6,960 bases of DNA, from contig JACFNW010000015.1 in the NCBI GenBank assembly GCA_019454665.1, positions 1 through 6,960 of the forward strand, in the 5' to 3' direction. The first letter of the stretch is position 1. The number at the start of each line of letters is the position of its first letter. The notes beneath the pieces were generated by a model, which was not told the origin of the DNA, ran no database searches, and was given only the letters and a program-made list of their open reading frames with translations. This stretch comes from Fimbriimonadaceae bacterium. GTDB lineage: Bacteria; Armatimonadota; Fimbriimonadia; Fimbriimonadales; Fimbriimonadaceae. This document shows, piece by piece, positions 1 to 5,245 of this stretch. The position numbers and the translations under genes are program-made.

Positions 1-1171
1 AAGAAGCCTCCAGAAGCACGGCTGTGTGGAACACGCGCACGCGCCCCCCATCCTCCCGCGCCGCTTGGGCGATCCACGCGTGGCAACCCGGGTTGCCAAG
101 AGCCACGTAAGACACGCCGGTCGCCTCGATGTTCGCCCACTTGCGGTCGAGCAGGCGGCGCGCCATCGCAGGCTGCAGCACGTTGTATGTTCCCGCGCTG
201 CCGCAGCACATCTCGGATTCGGGCAGGGGCACCCAAGACAGGCCCGGAATCGCCGAGAGCAGCGTTCGGGGTTCCGAGCGGACGCGTTGGCCGTGCGCCA
301 AGTGGCACGCATCGTGGTAGGTCGCGCGACCCGGAAGGCCGGGGCTCTCCGCCAGCAACCGCTCCAAGCCGTGGGCCAAGAGGAACTCGCTGACGTCCAC
401 CACGCGGGCGGCCACGTCGCGCAGGCGCGGGTCGTCGCCCAGGTCGGCATAGGCCTTCATGGCGCTGCCGCAGCCCGCCGAGTTCACCACGATGGGCGCA
501 TCGCCGGGCACCGCGTCCGCGAGTGCCATCGCCATCGAGCGGGCCGACTCCAGGTCGCCGGCATGGGCGTGCAACGCGCCGCAGCAACCCGCCCTCGAAG
601 GCAAAACCCCGAAGCCGCACCGCAACATCAGCCGCCGAGTGGCCTCATGCACCCGTGGGAAGAGCACTCCCATCGCGCAGCCCTCAAGCAGGTACACGGA
701 ACGCGAGATGGGCAGGTCGAGCCGCGTCCAGCCGGACGCCGCCTGCGGACGGGGGACCTCGGCCTGCGGGGCGTCGTCGGCAAGCGCCCGGGCCGCAACG
801 GTGGGCATCTTGCGTCCGCCGGTCGCCGCCAGTTGGAGCCGCAAGACGCCCGGATTGGTCAATCCGGCCAGCAGCGCACGCTCGGCCCAGGGGCGCTTGA
901 CCTTCTCGCGGGCAAGCTCCAGCAGCGCGCCATACTCCACCCCGCTCGGGCAGGCCGTTTCGCACGCGCGGCACCCGAGGCACTTCGCAAGGTGGGGGGC
1001 GACATCCCTATCCCAATCCAGTTTGCCCGCATCGGCGTTGCGGATCAGGTAGATGCGCCCGCGAGGCGACTCGGTCTCCTGTCCGGTCAGGGCGAACGTG
1101 GGACAGCTTTCGAGGCAGAAGCCGCAGCGGATGCAGTGCGCCGCCAAGTCGGAGATCGTCTTCTGGCTCAT
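1..1171 (-). CDS. glcF: Glycolate dehydrogenase iron-sulfur subunit GlcF (C-terminus cut by window edge)
   Basis: GlcF carries electrons from the flavin subunits of glycolate dehydrogenase towards the membrane quinone pool. The frame opens at ATG 1171 and stays open to position 1 (390 codons seen, no stop). Two ferredoxin-type 4Fe-4S motifs lie near the N-terminus: C13-x2-C16-x2-C19-x3-C23-P and C64-x2-C67-x2-C70-x3-C74-P. Two CCG (cysteine-rich) domains follow, with C165, C196-C197-G198 and C234 in the first and C289, C322-C323-G324 and C363 in the second. This order (two 4Fe-4S clusters, then two CCG domains) is the GlcF/heterodisulfide-reductase-D-like layout. E. coli GlcF is about 407 residues, and the last visible residues (around FHTAVLLEAS) resemble the family's C-terminal helix, so probably only a few to about 20 residues are missing. 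The start overlaps the glcE stop by four bases (ATGA). Being third after glcD and glcE makes glycolate dehydrogenase more likely than a lactate or glycerol-3-phosphate dehydrogenase subunit. Confidence 0.93.
   Translation of the reverse strand, partial: MSQKTISDLAAHCIRCGFCLESCPTFALTGQETESPRGRIYLIRNADAGKLDWDRDVAPHLAKCLGCRACETACPSGVEYGALLELAREKVKRPWAERALLAGLTNPGVLRLQLAATGGRKMPTVAARALADDAPQAEVPRPQAASGWTRLDLPISRSVYLLEGCAMGVLFPRVHEATRRLMLRCGFGVLPSRAGCCGALHAHAGDLESARSMAMALADAVPGDAPIVVNSAGCGSAMKAYADLGDDPRLRDVAARVVDVSEFLLAHGLERLLAESPGLPGRATYHDACHLAHGQRVRSEPRTLLSAIPGLSWVPLPESEMCCGSAGTYNVLQPAMARRLLDRKWANIEATGVSYVALGNPGCHAWIAQAAREDGGRVRVFHTAVLLEAS
81..98. repeat. Perfect 18-bp palindrome within glcF
   Basis: TGGCAACCCGGGTTGCCA reads the same on both strands with no loop. 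It overlaps a second perfect 10-bp palindrome, CCACGCGTGG (74-83). Both lie in the glcF codons for the conserved G-N-P-G-C363-H-A-W stretch, so the sequence may be set by the protein rather than by a DNA function. Confidence 0.6.
850..867. repeat. Inverted repeat (8-bp arms, 2-nt centre) within glcF
   Basis: CCGGATTG and CAATCCGG flank a GT dinucleotide. The repeat lies in glcF codons for A-G-L-T-N-P-G, between the second iron-sulfur motif and the first CCG domain. It could fold as a tight stem in the mRNA or be coincidental; there is no T-run after it, so it is not a recognisable terminator. Confidence 0.5.
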
Positions 1172-2049
1172 ATCGCCTCCAGTGCGCCGGGGTTCAGCTT
1201 GCCCTCCGGGTCGAGGAGCTTCTTGGCGCGGCGCATCCACCCCGTTTGGACGGCGTCGAACGGTTCCAGATTACGGCTCCCACAGCCCGCCCGCATCACC
1301 CAGTCGTGCCCGAACCGGGGCAATTCGACGTCGGCGGACCACAGGGTGCTGGTCGCTTCGTCGGCTACCTGGGGCAGGCCCTTAGCAGCCGTCAGCAAGG
1401 CCGCAAAGTCGGTCGCAAGCGTGCGCTGGATGCGAAGGTTGCTCGCAGACAAGGTTCCCGTGGCGGACCAGGAGGGTTCGGGGCGTGCGCCCAAGGGCAG
1501 CGTGCGGAGGATGACCTCGGCGATCACGCCCAGCGTGCCGCGCGCGCCGATCATGAGTTTGTGGACGTCGTAGCCCGCCACGCTCTTTACGGCTTGGCTT
1601 CCCGAGCGCGCCACACGGCCGTCCGGACGGACGATCGTCATCCCCAGGCACCAATCGCGCCACCCGCCGCACCGCGCTTCGAGCCCGTTGGGAAGGCCCA
1701 GGGCGAGCAAGCCGCCGACCGTGCCGATGTCGCCCAGCGGGCTGGCCCACGGGATGCATTGGCCGCGTTCGGCGAGCGCGCCCTGGAGATCGGTCAGGCG
1801 CGTTCCGGCGCGCACCACGACCACCATGTCCTCTGGGTGGTGCTCGACGACGCCGGTCAACCGGTGCATCAACAGCGTCGTCGGGTGGCCGAGTGCCACG
1901 GACCAGTCTTCCAACCCCGAGCAGGCCTGCGGGCCGCGCACGTCGAACGCCACGTGCGAACCCGAGCCCAGGACCTCGATCCGGCCCGCTTCGCGGACCG
2001 CGTCTGCCAGTTCTTCAACGGTTTGGGGCTCTAGGACGGTGTTCACCAT
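1168..2049 (-). CDS. glcE: Glycolate dehydrogenase FAD-binding subunit GlcE
   Basis: 293-residue subunit of the FAD-linked oxidase (vanillyl-alcohol-oxidase/PCMH) fold that pairs with GlcD. Visible features: an N-terminal FAD-binding segment with GSGSH (28-32) where the family has a Gly-rich loop; a glycine-rich stretch IGTVGGLLALGLPNG (108-122); the very typical VAGYDVHKLMIGARGTLGV (157-175); and the C-terminal LLDPEGKLNPG (278-288) that ends most members. Chosen start is ATG 2049, which overlaps the glcD stop by 7 bases. The same frame stays open for another 444 codons upstream, but that part lies across glcD and encodes no family motif. The protein is clearly shorter than E. coli GlcE (about 350 residues). 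The reduction lies between residues about 185 and 265, the cap/substrate region, while both ends are intact, so it does not look frameshifted. The stop overlaps the glcF start (ATGA). The alternative, a stand-alone FAD oxidase, is unlikely given glcD and glcF on either side. Confidence 0.92.
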   Translation of the reverse strand: MVNTVLEPQTVEELADAVREAGRIEVLGSGSHVAFDVRGPQACSGLEDWSVALGHPTTLLMHRLTGVVEHHPEDMVVVVRAGTRLTDLQGALAERGQCIPWASPLGDIGTVGGLLALGLPNGLEARCGGWRDWCLGMTIVRPDGRVARSGSQAVKSVAGYDVHKLMIGARGTLGVIAEVILRTLPLGARPEPSWSATGTLSASNLRIQRTLATDFAALLTAAKGLPQVADEATSTLWSADVELPRFGHDWVMRAGCGSRNLEPFDAVQTGWMRRAKKLLDPEGKLNPGALEAI

Positions 2050-3494
2050 GCCGCGCCCCTCCAGCGGCGCATGTGCTCGACGCAACCCTTCTGGTTTGGC
2101 AGAATCTTGCACGGGTTGCACAGGTCGCCATCGTTGAAGATGCGGCGAACGTCCATCATCAGATCCAGTCCTTCGCGCCCGAACATGCGCTCCATCAGGC
2201 CGATCTTCTCGACGCCGATGCCGTGTTCGCCCGAAAGGCTGCCGCCGAGGTCGAGGCAGACCTCCAGGATCTCCTCGCCCGCCGCGACGGCGGCTTCGAC
2301 TTGGGCTGGGTCGCGGTCGTCGAAGTACATGCACGGGTGCAGGTTGCCGTCGCCGGCGTGGAAGATGTTGGCGATGCCGATCCCCCTGCGTGCCGCCACT
2401 TCGCTGATGCGGTCGAGCATCTCGGGGAGCTTCGAGCGGGGGATCACGCCGTCTTGGGTGACGATGGTCGGGGCGATGCGGCCCATGGCACCGATGCCTT
2501 TCTTGCGGGCCGTCCAGAGCTTCTGCCTCTCGGCTTCGTCGGCGGCGACCGCCACGTCCATGGCACCGTGCTTTGCGCAGATATCGAGCACCGTCCGCAT
2601 CTCGCCGGCCACGGCATCCGGGTCCCCGTCGCACTCGATCAGCAGGAGCGCCTTGGCCCCTTCGGGATACACGAGGCCGAACGCCAGCGAGACGGCCTTC
2701 ATGATGCCCTCGTCCATCATCTCCAGCGCGGCGGGAATCGTGCCGGCGGCGATGATGTCGGCGACCGTTTGGGTGGCGTCGCGCACCGTGGCGAACGAGG
2801 CGAGCACCGTTTCCACTTTGGCAGGGTTTGGAGTGAGCCTCACCCAGGCCTCGGTCACCACGCCCATCGTGCCTTCGCTGCCGATCAGCACACCCAGCAG
2901 GTCGAGACCTGGCCCGCCGGGCACCTTCGAGCCGACTTGTACGATCTCGCCATCCACGTCCACCATGGTCAGGGCAAGGACATGCTGGACGGTCACGCCG
3001 TACTTGAGCGTGTGCGGTCCGCCGGAGTTCTCGGCGATGTTGCCGCCGAGGGTCGAGACCGTCTGGCTCGAGGGGTCCGGGGCGAAGTGCAACCCCGCAT
3101 GGGCGACGGATTCGGAAATGCGTTTGTTGACCGCACCCGCCTGGGCCCGAAGGCACCGGTTCGGCAGGTCTACCTCCAATATTCTCGTCATCCGCTTTGT
3201 GGAGATCAGCACGCCGCCCATCGCCGCCAACGCGCCGCCGCTGAGGCCCGTTCCGGCACCGCGCGGGGTGTAAGGGACCTGGTTCCGGTTGCACCAGCGC
3301 ACCACGTCGCGCACTTGCTCGGTGGTCTCGGGTAGCACGACCACCGATGGCTTGGACTTGTCGATGGTGTATGCGTCGCAATCGTACGCCTTACGCGCCG
3401 AGGGGGTCGCGAGCACCTGACCGGGGCCGAGCATGGACTCCAGTTCGCGCGCCCAGCGCGCCTCGGTCCTTCGGTCGGGGTCGGTCACGGGCAT
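2043..3494 (-). CDS. glcD: Glycolate dehydrogenase catalytic FAD subunit GlcD
   Basis: 483-residue flavoprotein (E. coli GlcD is 499) that oxidises glycolate to glyoxylate; relatives use D-lactate or D-2-hydroxyglutarate. Order of motifs: a PCMH-type FAD domain with RGAGTGLSGG (78-87), APDPSSQ (138-144), GGNIAENSGGPHTLKYG (150-166) and IGSEGTMGVVTE (204-215); then the FAD-oxidase C-terminal domain with IFHAGDGNLHP (377-387, including the His residues that in this family lie at the metal/substrate site), GGSLSGEHGIG (417-427) and a final NPCKILP (460-466). The match to E. coli GlcD runs along the whole length. The start at ATG 3494 gives a normal N-terminus. A GAGG overlapping the upstream gene's stop lies about 13 bases before it, a rather distant ribosome site, so translation may rely on coupling to the upstream gene, whose stop is 15 bases away. 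The ATG at codon 21 is a less likely alternative. The tail carries C459, C462 and C471. glcE and glcF directly follow, which supports glycolate dehydrogenase over a solo D-lactate dehydrogenase. Confidence 0.95.
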   Translation of the reverse strand: MPVTDPDRRTEARWARELESMLGPGQVLATPSARKAYDCDAYTIDKSKPSVVVLPETTEQVRDVVRWCNRNQVPYTPRGAGTGLSGGALAAMGGVLISTKRMTRILEVDLPNRCLRAQAGAVNKRISESVAHAGLHFAPDPSSQTVSTLGGNIAENSGGPHTLKYGVTVQHVLALTMVDVDGEIVQVGSKVPGGPGLDLLGVLIGSEGTMGVVTEAWVRLTPNPAKVETVLASFATVRDATQTVADIIAAGTIPAALEMMDEGIMKAVSLAFGLVYPEGAKALLLIECDGDPDAVAGEMRTVLDICAKHGAMDVAVAADEAERQKLWTARKKGIGAMGRIAPTIVTQDGVIPRSKLPEMLDRISEVAARRGIGIANIFHAGDGNLHPCMYFDDRDPAQVEAAVAAGEEILEVCLDLGGSLSGEHGIGVEKIGLMERMFGREGLDLMMDVRRIFNDGDLCNPCKILPNQKGCVEHMRRWRGAAW

Positions 3495-3509
3495 ACGTCT
3501 AGTTTGGCC

Positions 3510-4628
3510 TCAATCGAACAGCGAATGGGGCTGTCCCTGCTCAAGAGCGAGCAATCGCGCCTTGACGTCCGTCCCGCCGCCGAAGCCCGTCATCGAGCCA
3601 TCGCGACCGATCACGCGATGGCAAGGCACGACGATCGAGATCGGGTTCGAGCCGTTGGCGCGTCCGACGGCACGGGCCGCGTCGGGTCGCCCCAGGTGCT
3701 CGGCAATGTCGCCATACGACCGAGTTTGGCCGTAGGGGATGCCTCGCAGGGCCGACCAGACTTCGTGCTGGAAAGCCGTCCCGGTTGGGCAGACCTCGAG
3801 GTCGAACGCTTTGCGCGCTCCGGCGAAGTACTCGTCCAACTGCTTCCGCACGTGTCCGACCGCATGCTCGTCCCGCACCCATCCGGGCTTCACGACCTCG
3901 CCGAACAACACGTGCGTCAGCCGGCCCCTGGCGTCCACAGCGACCGTCAACGGCCCGACGGGGCTGGGCATCCAGGCGTAACGTACGGTTCCGGGCAAGA
4001 AGCTCTGAAACTTCTCCCGCCAGCCTGAGGCAAGGCCTTCGGAAGCCAGGATGCGCCGTACTGCCTTGAGGTTGCCCCGGTCGAAGTGCAGCGTGTGGTT
4101 GGCTTCCCAGACCGTCGCCGCACCTTCTGGCTGGTGGATGGATTCGATGGCGTCGTTCGGGGATACCAAACCAGGCTGGAGCACGCGGAAGTAGATGCCT
4201 GGACGCTCGGCCTTCAGGAACTCCTCGACGAAGCCGGGACGATCCATGCGGATCTCCAGCTTGAAGCACGGGATCCGTGCCTGGCAGGCCTCGATGACCG
4301 CTTCGCCGATCTGGAAGCGCTCGCCGATGAGCACGCTTCGTTCGTCGAGGCCGACGGTGGTCAGGTTCTCGCCAAACTGGCCTGGTTCCAGGTCGTCCCG
4401 GCCCAGGCGTTCGCGCCAGTAGGCGTAATGCTCCCACGGATACAGGTAGGTCGCCTTCTCGAGGCCGCCGTGGTTTCGGCGGTCGGCCACTTGGTCGCCC
4501 TCGAAGCCCTCCAAGCCCAGGTGGGCGGGACCGGCGACGGGCGTTTTGTAGATTCCGGTGGGGACCTCTTCGCCCTTGTACGCCACCGTCCGGATGGAAC
4601 CGAGGTTCAGCGAAAGGAGCCGAGGCAT
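3510..4628 (-). CDS. MOSC (YiiM-like) / O6-alkylguanine-DNA alkyltransferase (Ogt/MGMT) fusion protein
   Basis: One continuous 372-codon frame holding two complete enzymes. Residues 1 to about 165 match the MOSC domain of E. coli YiiM, a molybdenum-cofactor enzyme known to detoxify 6-N-hydroxylaminopurine: GLEGFEGDQVADRRNHGG (38-55), YLYPWEHYAYW (61-71), FGENLTTVGL (85-94) and the conserved Cys in RIPCFKL (C121, presumed molybdenum ligand). Residues about 175-210 resemble the YiiM 3-alpha domain. From about Y217 a single-turnover DNA alkyltransferase begins: SPVGPLTVAVD (222-232), the helix-turn-helix region with GIPYGQTRSYGDIA (296-309) and RAVGRANGSNPI (319-330), the acceptor site VPCHRVIG (C336 accepts the alkyl group) and GFGGG (348-352) with E363 in the LLALE position of the active-site network. 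No Ada N-terminal domain is present. ATG 4628 sits in TGATG with the upstream stop. The frame is also open upstream to 5171, but that lies across the NfeD gene and shows no family motif. Presumably cytoplasmic. Both domains keep their key residues, so both are probably active. Confidence 0.92.
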   Translation of the reverse strand: MPRLLSLNLGSIRTVAYKGEEVPTGIYKTPVAGPAHLGLEGFEGDQVADRRNHGGLEKATYLYPWEHYAYWRERLGRDDLEPGQFGENLTTVGLDERSVLIGERFQIGEAVIEACQARIPCFKLEIRMDRPGFVEEFLKAERPGIYFRVLQPGLVSPNDAIESIHQPEGAATVWEANHTLHFDRGNLKAVRRILASEGLASGWREKFQSFLPGTVRYAWMPSPVGPLTVAVDARGRLTHVLFGEVVKPGWVRDEHAVGHVRKQLDEYFAGARKAFDLEVCPTGTAFQHEVWSALRGIPYGQTRSYGDIAEHLGRPDAARAVGRANGSNPISIVVPCHRVIGRDGSMTGFGGGTDVKARLLALEQGQPHSLFD

Positions 4629-5188
4629 CAGCCGTAGACCTCGTCCCGCGAGATCACGCGAGCGCGGTCGTCTTCGTAACCGACCACGACCACCTTGGTT
4701 CCCGCGAGGATCTCGCGCGTGCCGTCGTCGGCCACCGCGAGCACGTCGAGCATCTCGCCTTTGGCTTCCAGCCGAATGCGGCCCGTCTGGCCGGGCCGCA
4801 TGGCGACCATCACCTCGGCGTCTCGGCCCACGAAGTCGCGCTCGGAGACGTTGGTGTTCACCTCGTTGCGCTTCAGCAAACGCATGGTGAGGCCGACAGA
4901 ACCGCCCGCGATCGCTCCGGCTGCGAGAGCCAGGGCCAGCGTCGGGACTTGACCCAGGGGGGTACCCGCCGTCAGCAGGATTCCCGTCACCCCGAAGAAG
5001 GCGGCAAAGAAGGTCCAGAACCGGAGACTGAAAAAGATGGTCCACGCGCCGTCGGCATGGGCACCGTCGTGGGCGTCCGCCGAAAGGTCGTGGTCCATCG
5101 AGTGGTCGGCCCCGTGCGACCCCGCGATCGCGGAATACAGGAGCATCGCCATGCCCAAGACACCCGTCCAAATGTAGAGTGACAGCAT
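4628..5188 (-). CDS. NfeD-family membrane protein with C-terminal OB-fold domain
   Basis: 186-residue membrane protein. Predicted hydrophobic segments are at about 3-22, 50-74 and 82-105, followed by a soluble domain at about 115-182 that looks like the NfeD/YqiJ/YuaF OB-fold: FVGRDAEV (119-126), GQTGRIRL (133-140), then a short beta-rich end with ILAGTKVVVVGYEDD (160-174). Members of this family usually work next to SPFH/stomatin/flotillin proteins in membrane organisation; no such gene is in the window, so the partner, if any, is elsewhere. Between the first and second membrane segments is an acidic loop with five histidines (H25, H29, H33, H40, H44) and several aspartates. Start ATG 5188 is well supported by a GGGAG ribosome site 7 bases upstream. 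It is the first gene of the minus-strand block, and its stop shares one base with the start of the MOSC-Ogt gene. The family is fairly sure; the specific role is unknown. Confidence 0.8.
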   Translation of the reverse strand: MLSLYIWTGVLGMAMLLYSAIAGSHGADHSMDHDLSADAHDGAHADGAWTIFFSLRFWTFFAAFFGVTGILLTAGTPLGQVPTLALALAAGAIAGGSVGLTMRLLKRNEVNTNVSERDFVGRDAEVMVAMRPGQTGRIRLEAKGEMLDVLAVADDGTREILAGTKVVVVGYEDDRARVISRDEVYG

Positions 5189-5245
5189 TGTTGTTCTCCC
5201 ATTATCCTATGACAAGGGCAGAGGGCCGGGCCGGGTGGCGGCACC
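5189..5245. promoter_or_regulatory. Divergent intergenic region between the minus-strand operon and the glucoamylase gene
   Basis: This 57-bp gap separates the NfeD start (minus) from the GTG start of the GH15 gene (plus). As the only space upstream of both transcription units it should hold, or overlap, their promoters, unless these lie inside the neighbouring coding regions. The half near the operon is AT-richer (around ATTATCCTAT, 5201-5210); the half near the GH15 gene is very GC-rich, with the tandem GGGCC/GGGCC at 5223-5232 and a GGGTGG (5233-5238) that may be a weak ribosome site. I could not find a convincing sigma-70 -35/-10 pair with correct spacing on either strand, so the promoter role is inferred from layout only. 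Confidence 0.4.
5196..5200 (-). promoter_or_regulatory. Ribosome binding site of the NfeD-family gene
   Basis: On the minus strand GGGAG lies 7 bases before the ATG at 5188. It is the clearest Shine-Dalgarno sequence in the window and fixes the first start of the minus-strand block. Confidence 0.7.

Noticed and set aside
26..1573. 515-codon open frame on the plus strand
   Set aside because: It lies antisense to glcF and the 3' part of glcE, has Arg/Ala/Gly-rich low-complexity translation and no family motif, while the minus strand carries complete signature motifs. It reflects the lack of stops in GC-rich DNA.
1893..3335. 480-codon open frame on the plus strand, and the overlapping 400-codon frame at 2071-3273
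   Set aside because: Both are antisense to glcD (and the first also to the start of glcE). Translations are rich in His/Arg/Ala or Ser/Arg/Pro with no recognisable domain, and glcD is unambiguous on the other strand.
2050..3381. 444-codon upstream extension of the glcE frame, suggesting a GlcE fusion with a large N-terminal domain
   Set aside because: This stretch is out of frame with glcD on the same strand and gives an Arg-rich sequence without motifs. The ATG at 2049 matches the family start and overlaps the glcD stop as in a normal operon.
4629..5171. 181-codon upstream extension of the MOSC-Ogt frame
   Set aside because: It lies across the NfeD-family gene in another frame. The ATG at 4628, within TGATG, gives the typical YiiM-like N-terminus.
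5187..5215. TTGTCA (minus strand, 5215-5210) as a -35 box for the operon
   Set aside because: With a 17-nt spacer the -10 position would overlap the NfeD start codon and ribosome site, so it cannot drive a normal leadered message.
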